This document shows, piece by piece, positions 1 to 9,634 of a stretch of 64,000 nt of DNA; position 1 is the stretch's first letter, and each line of letters opens with the position of its first letter. Under the pieces are notes generated by a model, which ran no database searches, was not told the DNA's origin, and saw only the letters and a program-made list of their open reading frames with translations. The DNA lies in the NCBI GenBank assembly GCA_033675265.1, contig JAUJYZ010001308.1:585494-649493 (forward strand). The letters are read 5' to 3'. The position numbers were made by a program, and so were the translations under genes. This stretch comes from Actinostola sp. cb2023. Lineage: Eukaryota > Cnidaria > Anthozoa > Actiniaria > Actinostolidae.

Positions 1-3000
1 ATACAGCACCATTCACTGTGTGTTTAATGGCACCAAAGACTGGCTACTGATCAATAGAAGCCAGACTGATCTTATTTACATGTCAGAAGACTCCAAGTAT
101 GAACTTGGGGGTTTTTCAGTTGTTGATGTTGATTCTGTTGACCTTTTAGAGTTTCCAAAAATTAGAGATGTTAGGTATTCTAAAGTGACCATGAATAAAG
201 GAGACTGCATTTTTGTTCCAGGAGGTAAGTTTTCCAGTATTTACTCTATAGATTGTCTCCTTTGCAGTTTGGGGAGAGAGTAGCAGTTGCATGACGACAT
301 CCCTAATGGCTGCAAAGGAGACAACTCTATGCTTTGATGGATCCAGAGTTTGTGCAGGGTGTTGGATTTCTCAAGTTCACAATCAACGTTGAAATCTTCC
401 TCTAGAACTGTCTTAGCACTAAATATCTTTGTATCAAAATGGAATGGAAATATACCACTGAACACCTATATAATGTACTAAGTTGTACACACGTAACGTG
501 TCTCACTTTGATTTCTTTTCTTGGTTCATTTCTAGGTACCTGGCATCAAGTAAGATCAAGGGGATACATGAACTGCAGTTTCTATTTGGTTTTCACGTCT
601 TTATAGTTTCAGTGATAAGGGATGTGATGATGCTAACATAGAATTCACTCCTTTAAACCGTGTTCCAGTTTTATGGCGGTATTCGGGACATGGTACTCTA
701 ACACAGGGTCATATGGATGTCCACTTCATCAGGTGGCTCCTGCTGACCTCTGCTAATAAAGAAGGCAACATCAATATCAAGGAATTTACTGATCATTACT
801 TTATCACACACAAAGAAACTGCCAAAACGAGTCTGTTGGAGAAAGAAATAGTTGAAAGAGCAAAGAAGTTCTCAGATTATATTGATCCAGAAAATAGTGG
901 GTATGTTGTACTTTATGTTATCTACCCTACCTAACCTACCCTCATACTTCTAATAATAATACTAATACCACTAACACTTCCAATAGTTGGTAGGAGATAG
1001 GGGGAAGAGAAGCCACCTTCAGGCATGTGTCATAGGATTGTCTGTCATCACTTCCAAAAAACACGATGTCACTACTTATATATATTGGGATGAAAGGGTG
1101 GCCGAGTGGCGAGAGCACTCTCCGCTCACTGCTGTGGTGCCTAGTTCAATTCACAGACCGGATGCTTCACTTGAGTTTCAAAGTTTTTAGTTCGTTCTCT
1201 GCTTGCTTCGAGGGTTTTTCTCCAGGTACTCCAGTTTTCCTCCCTCAAGTAAAAACGAACAATATTTTGATCTGAGCTGTGCTCCGTGGTCAGACATGGA
1301 CCGTATGGTGGCAGCATAGTGCGTCTTTATATGCCTTTGACTTGGCGGTTTTCCTCCATCAGTAAAACGAACAATATTTTGATCTGAGCTGTACTCCATG
1401 GTCAGACATGGGTCATATGGTGGCAGCATTGTGCGCCTTTATATGCCTTTGACTTGGCGGTTTTCCTCCATCAGTAAAAACGAACAATATTTCAATCTGA
1501 GCTGTGCTCCGTGGTCAGACATGGGTCGTATGGTGGCAGCATTGTGCGCCTTTATATGCCTTTGACTTGGCGGTTTTCCTCCATCAGTAAAAACGAACAA
1601 TATTTTGATCTGAGCTGTGCTCCGTGGTCAGACATTGGTCGTATGGTGGCAGCATTGTGCGCCTTTATATGCCTTTGACTTGGCGGTTTTCCTCCATCAG
1701 TAAAAACGAACAATATTTTGATCTGAGCGTGTACTCCATGGTCAGACATGGGTCGTATGGTGGCAGCATTGTGCGCCTTTATATGCCTTTGACTTGGCGG
1801 TTTTCCTCCATCAGTAAAAACGAACAATATTTTGATCTGAGCTGTACTCCATGGTCAGACATGGGTCGTATGGTGGCAGCATTGTGCGCCTTTATATGCC
1901 TTCAACTTGGCGGTTTTCCTCCATCAGTAAAAACGAACAATATTTTGATCTGAGCTGTACTCCATGGTCAGACATGGGTCGTATGGTGGCAGCATTGTGC
2001 GCCTTTATATGCCTTTGACTTGGCGGTTTTCCTCCATCAGTAAAAACGAACAATATTTCAATCTGAGCTGTGCTCCGTGGTCAGACATGGGTCGTATGGT
2101 GGCAGCATTGTGCGCCTTTATATGCCTTTGACTTGGCGGTTTTCCTCCATCAGTAAAAACGAACAATATTTTGATCTGAGCTGTACTCCATGGTCAGACA
2201 TGGGTCGTATGGTGGCAGCATTGTGCGCCTTTATATGCCTTTGACTTGGCGGTTTTCCTCCATCAGTAAAAACGAACAATATTTCAATCTGAGCTGTGCT
2301 CCGTGGTCAGACATGGGTCGTATGGTGACAGTATAGTGCGCCTTTATAATATTCCTTCGACTCGGTCATGTTGAGCCGCGTCCTTCGTAATTCAGTTGCT
2401 GGCTGCAAGGAAGGATGATTAACAATAATTATTATTATGTATGCCCACTACATTGTACTCCCAAACTGTTCTTTTTCATCAAATTAATATAAATATTAAA
2501 GGCATTTCTGGTCTGTTTCTCTTTAAGATTTATCACCAGGGATAAAGTTGAGAGTTTTTCACTGGAAAAAATGAAAGAAATCCTTGTTCTTTACTTTGAT
2601 CCATGTGATGTGAGCAACACAGAAGACTTTGAATACAGCCACATTCAAGTAGAGGATATCAAGTATGAAGAGTGTGATGACATATTGTGATTGAAATTGA
2701 AATGTCAAAAAGGAAGAAAAACGTTACCTCAATTTATATCCAAAGAAAATTTTCACAGGTGGATTATGAAGGTCAGATGGACAGACAGACTGATAAAGAT
2801 ATCAGCAGACACCCATAGGGGGGTTGTAACTTCCTGAATCCTGGATCATAAGGGATTAGTTAAAGTTTGTTTGTTATGTCTAGGGAGGCTTTCTCTTATT
2901 CGCTGGATGACATGGGTTATTTTGGACCAAAGATATTTATACAGAATTATGAGGTACTGATTTTAAAATACTTTGTCATTTAATACAATAATAATATTAG

Positions 3001-3655
3001 GCTTTTTCAGCTTGGGTGTATTGTTTTCCCATATCAGACCACTTGGCATTCCTCTGAGTTTGTTTCTTTCTCTATCGGCAACTCTTGAGAGCAGACAACT
3101 CAAACACAGAATCTAATCATGTCTAATACTCAGGGCAGAACATTGTCCAGGGGTAGCCTGATTTTCAGACGGAGGACCACGAATCGTTTGAAAATCAGGA
3201 TATGTCCAGGGGCAGATTCAAGAATTTTTGAAATGGTCCAAACGTATAACCAGTGGCAAAACTAGATTCTAGGATAAAATGATCAATTGAACCTCAGATA
3301 TGACAGGTGGGTCTGGATACCCCCTCCCCCCAACCCTGCCCCTGTATCTGCCACTGTTGTCTGAAAGGGTCTATTGTAACATTGTATTTATTTCTATTGA
3401 AGGAACTTGGAGGATCAGTGTCTAAAGGGAATGAGGTAAAGAACAGTGACAATTAATCAACATAATAAAATATCTGATTTCATTTCTATTAAATTACAGA
3501 TTATCAAAAATCTTGAATTGAATGGCAGGACAAAACTAGCTGAGATCATGGACAAAGCAGATGCAGCTCTACATAAATATCAAAACTCTCCTGTTCATGA
3601 TCCATCATTTGAACACAAAATGATTAAGCATTTGAGTCAACACGAAGAGCTGTGA
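1..3655 (+). CDS. JmjC/cupin_8 domain protein with EF-hand, 3' part of gene
   Basis: The gene enters from the left edge. Phase-consistent exons are 1-224, 536-900, 2528-2662, 2884-2953, 3403-3435 (33-nt microexon) and 3500-3655. Exons 1-2 read VFNGTKDWLLI, then KGDCIFVPGG joined across the intron to TWHQVRS. This is the C-terminal half of a JmjC/cupin_8 barrel, and the His of HQVRS is the likely third metal ligand of a 2-oxoglutarate/Fe(II) oxygenase. DPENSG|FITRDK spans exons 2/3 and forms an EF-hand-like calcium loop. The tail is charged and helical. Without the 2662 donor, exon 3 would stop at 2688-2690; using GTATGA at 2663 joins DIK to EAFSYS in frame. One extra base around 571-577 shifts the frame between TWHQVRSRGYMN and the following VSIWF. 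The substrate (protein or tRNA) cannot be told from this part. Confidence 0.75.
1078..1265 (+). mobile_element. tRNA-derived SINE head
   Basis: GGTGGCCGAGTGG (near 1097) fits a pol III A box of the Ser/Leu tRNA type, and GTTCAATTC (near 1143) fits the B box GWTCRANNC at normal spacing. This is followed by a non-tRNA body with TTCTCCAGGTACTCCAG, a motif I associate with metazoan tRNA-derived SINEs. No intact cloverleaf is present, so it is a SINE head and not a tRNA gene. Confidence 0.6.
1256..2445 (+). repeat. 113-bp minisatellite expanded from the SINE body, with SINE tail
   Basis: About ten units at a 113-bp period (AATATTT at 1373, 1486, 1599, 1712, 1826, 1939, 2052, 2165, 2278). Each carries CTCCGTGGTCAGACATGG and GACTTGGCGGTTTTCC. 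The first unit is continuous with the SINE body upstream; the last runs into a degenerate tail ending in ATTATTATT near 2440. The array lies in the intron 901-2527 of the JmjC gene. Open frames across it are products of the repeat. Confidence 0.85.
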
Positions 3656-3934
3656 AGTGATGTGGAAAGATTCTCTTCTTTAATCCAGCCTGACCACTAC
3701 CAATCTGTGACCACCACAATAACACATGCATATTTACACCACTTAATACTAGACATATACTACTGTGTACTTTATTGGACTTATATTTGATCTGTACTGG
3801 TTATTTATTGAACATTAATTAATATATATCAATGGTTATTTATTGAACATTAATTATATATCAATCTTACATATTTCAAAATTTGGAATAATATATGATA
3901 TTAATATATGAATCAAATGGAACTAATGTCAGAC

Positions 3935-3940
3935 AATAAA
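3935..3940 (+). terminator. Polyadenylation signal of the JmjC/EF-hand gene
   Basis: AATAAA lies 280 bp past the stop codon at 3653-3655, at the end of an AT-rich 3' UTR-like stretch. It is the most downstream hexamer before base composition changes at about 3960. Confidence 0.5.
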
Positions 3941-3960
3941 ACTGTGAAAATGAGAAAGTC

Positions 3961-4660
3961 AAGTCTTTGCGTGTTCATACGACACGCGAATAGCGCGTGA
4001 CACGCGGTTATATACACCCCCAAAGCATCATGGGTAATGGGGATGACTTGCATTTGCACGTGAGGCTAGATATCCCATAATGCATAGCGTGACAGAAAGG
4101 AGCCCAACGCCAACGTTTGCGAAATGATCTCATACCTTGGCTATTTTAAAGACATTGTCTTTTCTCTTTAATAGATCGTGAGCGGGTTTATATAGGTTAT
4201 TAGTAAGCGATTCTTAGTATTGGATCAAAGTCCGTGTTTTTATGGCGAGTTTTTGCGTGGCGATTCTTTTCCGCTCGACATTGTTCAGCGCTGAGACGAC
4301 GACGAAGGAGATTCCCCTGTCATGAAAGCAGGTACGGGTTATAATTTGTCTCTCTGTACATAACTATCACTTGTCAAACAGCTTTTATCGGTAAAATATA
4401 CCTTAGCTTACTGATTTTGTGTTTGTATTTGTGTCGACTTTCCATCGAGAGGCATTCAAATTCGTTCAGTTTCAAACTACAGCGGTCTGTAGATCTCTGT
4501 ACGACTGCAGTTTCGTTGACTCATCGTTTCTTCTCGACAAATTCCTCGAATCCTGACTCATTGACGGTTATAGATTGTAAGTATTTCCACATCTTGTTGA
4601 CCTTGCGAAAAATTCATTTCTCTGTTGTGTGTTTGCGTTTAAATTGTCATTTGTAATCAC
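3961..4660 (+). other. Possible promoter and 5' non-coding exon of the zinc-finger gene
   Basis: Base composition turns less AT-rich, with CpG-containing motifs, right after the upstream gene's poly(A) signal. Two good donor sites occur: AAAGCAG|GTACGG at 4332 and GATT|GTAAGT at 4578. Either could join the acceptor at 9613, just ahead of the zinc-finger ATG. The ATG at 4322 would give only a short upstream frame after such splicing. No coding exon is recognised here. Confidence 0.3.
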
Positions 4661-5055
4661 AGTCTTTTATAATGCAAGTTTGCATGGAAATTAAGCTTAA
4701 TGCTCGTTCTCAGCTAGTACTTTACTTTTAGTAGATTGTTCGTGAACAGCTTTCAACATTCCAGATTGGATTCAGTAAAGATGTATACATAATACGACTA
4801 CACTTTTGTGTTGTTAGCGAATGTAGCGAACATATCTTTTCGCATATATTCCTTGTTGTGTTTTAGGAAAACAGGCTGAATATATGCATGAAAGCGGTAC
4901 ACAGTGAAGAATGTACTTGCAGAAGCACGTACCGCCATATTAATCATGCAAATTTGTCTCTCTTTCATTCAGTGAATCTTTTTGGAAACGAAATGTTAAA
5001 AAAAATATTTGTCAACAGCTTCACATTTTTATTATGAAACAGAATGAAGGTGATT
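4661..5055. other. AT-rich spacer, nothing recognised
   Basis: No convincing gene, RNA or inverted repeat is visible between the possible 5' exon and the AT-rich satellite. Confidence 0.4.
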
Positions 5056-5422
5056 GCATATTAAATTATAATAAATCAATAATAATAAATCAATAATAAT
5101 AAATCAATAATAATAAATCAATAATAATAAATCAATAATAATAAATCAATAATAATAAATCAATTATAATAAATCAATTATAATAAATCAATTATAATAA
5201 ATCAATTATAATAAATAAATTATAATAAACAAATTAAAACAAAGAAATTATAACAAAGAAATTATAACAAAGAAATTATAACAAAGAAATTATAATAAAG
5301 AAATTATAATAAAGAAATTATAATGAAGAAATTATAGCAAATAAATTATAACAAATAAATTATTACAAATAAATTATAACAAATAAATTATTATAAATAA
5401 ATTATAATCAATAAATTATAAC
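5056..5422. repeat. AT-rich tandem repeat (AATAAATCAAT / AAATTATAATA)
   Basis: Short degenerate units of about 12 bp, AATAAATCAATA then AAATTATAACAA variants. A related array (8286-9060) continues on the other side of the 5423-8286 insertion with the same strand bias, as if one satellite had been split. Confidence 0.85.
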
Positions 5423-5598
5423 ACAGGTAGCCCAAGCTCTTGTTGAGAGAGAATTTGTGAAATTGAAATCGTAAAATTTTCGAAATAAATAGAGGTTATT
5501 AAAGGCTCGCCAAAATACCAAATGACTCGTAAAAATACACAGCCGTATTAGATGCTTAACCGACTAATAAGTTGTTTATTATATATTTTTAAGGAGAA

Positions 5599-5714
5599 AA
5601 ACTAGTGATATTAAGTTACTACGTTTCGATGACATCCTGTCATCATTATCAAGTAAAGTGATAATGATGACAGGATGTCATCGAAACGTAGTAACTTAAT
5701 ATCACTAGTTTTTC
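5599..5714. repeat. Near-perfect palindrome with about 55-bp arms
   Basis: The left arm starts AAAAACTAGTGATATTAAG and the right arm ends CTTAATATCACTAGTTTTT, separated by roughly 7 bases (AGTAAAG). Each arm contains GATGACAGGATGTCATCGAAAC, written here as positions 5664-5685 of the right arm: a small stem-loop followed by GAAAC. Confidence 0.85.
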
Positions 5715-5721
5715 TTCTTAA

Positions 5722-6735
5722 CCCATTGACTCCTACACCGGCCGAAACCGGCCGTAAACATCGATACTGCTTTGAAAAATTCTAACTTTCTGAATTTTCG
5801 TAACATCGATCTCATGGCCAGTTATTAGTGACAACTAGAGAACTCTTCATATTTTAACCTCAAGTAAACTGATTTACAGGTCCGATTTCTGGGCATTAGT
5901 TCAATTTGTTTGCCATAAAAATCAAAAATGCGTGTTTTTGACGCAATTTTACACCTCGAAAATGACCGACATTTGACTTGGATTTTCTTCCAAAATACAT
6001 CCTTGCGAAACAAAACGCCACTTTCTCAGCAAACTTCCATCTCTCTTCTTGATATCGTCGTGAATTTTGCCCTCTCTTTTCCTTAACTCGCCGAACAATA
6101 GCCATTTCCTTAGGACCACTTTCGCTAACACGTGTTTTCCTTCTGCACGCCCGAAAAGGATGCCGGGAAACATCCGGTAATTTCGGCATAGATCTCCCCC
6201 GAAAATCCCTCTTTTAAGAATATATAGAGTGTCGAGCCACTCGGTCCTACAGGCAAAATATTGCACCGGTTGCATTCTTTACAAGTCCAAAGTCGCCAAA
6301 AATGCCTTTGTAGGTCCTGGAATCCACCACAGAAAGACCAGAGAGACGATTTCACAATTGAGTCCGCCATTTTGAATTTCCAAACGGCAAAGTCGAAATC
6401 TGTTCGTGAATTCGTATCTAAACTCCTGAGTTCTTCCAGGAGAACGGTCTCTACCACACCAGTCAAGCTTAATGATGCTGTCCTGGGGGCTTCTGTGGTG
6501 AATAATGGCTATAAACACTCTAAAAATGCAAAATTGACCGCTCCTAGTAGCTACGAGATGCTGTTCCTCGCGGAGATTCACGACAAGAGAAAGATTACGT
6601 CAGAACCTGAGCCCGTGGGCTTTCAGAACTGTCAAGATTTCCATGGAAACCCCTTATATGGAATCGAAATTTCCTACGACGTGATTAGGTCCAGAAAATC
6701 GCTAAAAAACGCAAAATAGCTCAGGAGCGAATGGG
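5722..6735. mobile_element. piggyBac-like non-autonomous element
   Basis: TTAA at 5718-5721 and 6736-6739 flanks a 1014-bp element. It starts CCCATTGACTCCT and ends AGGAGCGAATGGG, an imperfect inverted repeat. TTAA duplication plus CCC/GGG ends is the piggyBac signature. Overlapping open frames of 97-152 codons occur on both strands, but none shows the catalytic aspartate motifs of a piggyBac transposase, so it looks degraded or MITE-like. Confidence 0.7.
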
Positions 6736-7029
6736 TTAACTCTATTTCTAAAGTTACCCTTATAAGAATTATATATTTTGTCAAAGAAACTAGCTATTTT
6801 GGTGAAAGAAAAACAACAAATTACAGTGAAATTTCTGTACGAGCGCGCGCTAGCCAAAACTGTCAATTTCTCGCACGCTGATTGGTTAATTTTCATCACA
6901 CGATTCTGCATGAATGATTGGAAAGCCAGTTTGAAGTAACTACCCAAAATATGGTCCCATATTTCGCGCATTCTTGTGCATATTTCGTGCGTTCTTTGAC
7001 AAAAAATATAATAAATGGCAATATTTGTC

Positions 7030-8232
7030 TTTGTTTACCTGTGTATTCGTGTTTTATTGTATATTTGAATGCTTCCTGGTGATTTGGTGGTGTTTTTAGG
7101 TGATTTTAATCCCACCTCTAAAGACGAAGTCAAGGTAGGAGTCTACGGACTTGGTGGCTTTGGTTCAAAAGGCTGTAAATCAGCAGAAAATCACTCCACA
7201 ACGAATCTTTCACTGGATACCATTTGTCCAATAAATATCCAATACATCCAGCCCAAACATGGCCCTATCCCGGCACTTCTTTCTGTCGAGATTCGCAAAT
7301 AAATACGTCCAATCTGAAAAGTCCATCCGCGGACGGATCAGCTTTGCTACGGGCCAACCGCCATTTTACCAATCATAACCCTGTGGGGGAGAGGGTGCTA
7401 GACAAAATTGATTGTCTTTTGACAAACGCAGGGGAAAAACCAACAAAGTTTAGATTATTTGTGTCGATGTTGAAAATGGATATTCAAAATACAGTGATTA
7501 TGGATGAAATTGAAAATGTTTTCCAGGTAAGACGTGTTTTATAATTTGAAATTACAGCTATATGGCAGTCGACAAACTTGTGCTTACCCCTCCCCCACAG
7601 AGTTATGATTGGTAAAATGACGGTTGGCCCGTAGCGAAGCTGAAACGTCCGTGGATGGATGGGGGAGGGGTAAGCACAAGTTTGTCGACTGCCATATAGC
7701 TGTAATTTCAAATTATAAAACACGTCTTACCTGGAAAACATTTTCAATTTCATCCATAATCACTGTATTTTGAATATCCATTTTCAACATCGACACAAAT
7801 AAGCTAAACTTTGTTGGTTTTTCCCCTGCGTTCGTCAAAAGACAATCAATTTTGTCTAGCACCCTCTCCCCCACAGGGTTATGATTGGTAAAATGACGGT
7901 TGGCCCGTAGCAAAGCTGATCTGTCCGCGGATGGACTTTTCAGATTGGACGTATTTATTTGCGAATCTCGACAGGAAGAAGTGCCGGGATAGGGCCATGT
8001 TTGGGCTGGATGTGTTGGATATTTATTGGACAAATGGTATCCAGTGAAAGATTCGTTGTGGAGTGAAATTCTGCTGATTTACGGCCTTTTGAACCAAAGC
8101 CACCGAGTCCGTAGACTCCTACCTTGACTTCATCTTTAGAGATGGGATTAAAATCACCTAAAAACACCGCCAAATCAACAGGAAACATTCAAATATACAA
8201 TAAAACACGAATACACAGGTAAACGAAGACAA
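7030..8232. repeat. Long foldback with about 570-bp arms
   Basis: The sequence from about 7030 to 7603 is repeated inverted to about 8232 with few differences, around a spacer near 7604-7658. The spacer itself repeats part of the arm (GGTTGGCCCGTAGC). Both arms encode a short frame containing FLGDFNP and VGVYGLGGFGSKG. This is reminiscent of the GDFN motif of endonuclease-reverse transcriptases, but too short to assign. Confidence 0.85.
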
Positions 8233-8285
8233 ATATACAATTTAAATTTCACAAATTCTCTCTCAAAAAGAGCTTGGGCTACCTG

Positions 8286-9060
8286 TGTATATAATAAAGA
8301 AATTATATTCAAGAAATTATATAAAAGAAATTATAATAAATAAATTATAGCAAATAAATTATAACAAATAAATTATAATAAATAAATTATAATAAATAAA
8401 TTATAATAAATAAATTGTAAATAAATTATAATAAATAAATTATAATAAATAAATTATAATAAAATAAATAAATTATAATAAATAAATTATAATAAATAAA
8501 TTATAACAAATAAATTAGAATAAAAATAAATAATACATAAAATTAATTATAAAAAATTAATTATAAAAAATTAATTCTTGATACTGATACCAATACAAAC
8601 TGACTGCTCCAAGTTGTGAAAATGTATAAATATATAAAAAAAAATAAATAAATAAATAATAATAATAAATAAATGATAATTATAAATGATAACAAATAAA
8701 TTATATTAAATAAATTATAAAATAAAATAAATTATAATAAATTATAATAATATAAATTATAATAAATTATATATAATGAATTATAATAAATGATGAATTA
8801 TAATAAATAAATTATAATAAATAAATTATAATAAATAAATTATAATAAATAAATTATAATAAATAAATTATAATAAAATTATATATAATGAATTATAATA
8901 AATGATGTAACATTATAATAATAAAATGAATTATAATAAAATAAATTAATAAATAAATAAATAAATCAATAATAAATAAATTATAATAATAAATAAATTA
9001 TAATAAACAAATTATAACAAAAAAATTGTAAGAAAAAAATTAGAATCAATAAAATTATTT
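8286..9060. repeat. AT-rich tandem repeat (AAATTATAATAAAT)
   Basis: Degenerate 12-14 bp units related to those at 5056-5422, with patches of TAAATAAATAAT. No gene is visible. Confidence 0.85.
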
Positions 9061-9272
9061 TTCATTTAGCTTGACTTGATAATGACGTTAAGTAAGCGTC
9101 GAAACGTCGTCTCTTTTTAACTAGTTTTTACTAGGTTTTTAAGAATTTATTAGTGTTTAATTTTAGTATCAAAGAAAATTAATTATAATCAATCAATTAT
9201 AATCAATCAATTATAATGAATCAATCAATAAATTGTTATCGATTTTTTATCTAAAACAGAGATTGTTGTTCA

Positions 9273-9410
9273 GGGCCCAGTTGTTCGAAAGTGGCTTAAC
9301 GCTAACCCAGGGTTAAATATGACTAACCTAGGGTAAAATCTTAAGAATTAACCTAGGTTAGCGAATTTAACCCCAGGTTAGCGTTAACCCGCTTTCGAAC
9401 AACCGGGCCC
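9273..9410. mobile_element. Short hairpin MITE
   Basis: GGGCCCAGTTGTTCGAAAG at the left is mirrored by CTTTCGAACAACCGGGCCC at the right, with further inverted matches (TTAACGCTAACC / GGTTAGCGTTAA) inside. CAG may be the target duplication. It lies in the presumed 5' intron of the zinc-finger gene. Confidence 0.7.
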
Positions 9411-9478
9411 AGGGTAGTACAACAAATGCTCTGACTGTGTATGTATATTATGCATTTACATATATCCATACATTATTA

Positions 9479-9557
<79 letters not shown>

Positions 9558-9590
9558 TATAATAATTATAATTATAATAATTATAATAAT
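9479..9590. repeat. (AAT)n microsatellite
   Basis: About 37 trinucleotide units ending 23 bp before the 3' splice site used by the zinc-finger exon. Confidence 0.95.
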
Positions 9591-9634
9591 TAAACATTTC
9601 CATTTATTTTCAGATTTGTATTTGGGTATTAAGG

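Larger units (their letters stand above)
5423..8286. mobile_element. Composite foldback element with terminal inverted repeats
   Basis: ACAGGTAGCCCAAGCTC at 5423, followed by gagagaatttgtgaaatt, is mirrored by the inverted copy ending in GAGCTTGGGCTACCTGT at 8286. The arms are about 45 bp with a few differences. Inside lie a 55-bp-arm hairpin, a TTAA-flanked piggyBac-like insertion and a foldback with about 570-bp arms. AT-rich satellite borders both sides. No intact transposase was found, so it is probably non-autonomous. Confidence 0.6.

Noticed and set aside
1090..1160. tRNA-Ser/Leu gene
   Set aside because: A and B boxes are present but the stems do not form a full cloverleaf, and it continues into a SINE body.
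2663..2690. Stop codon at 2688-2690 as the end of the JmjC gene
   Set aside because: A good donor (AA|GTATGA) just before it joins three further phase-matched exons ending at 3655 with a poly(A) signal. The early stop remains possible as an alternative form.
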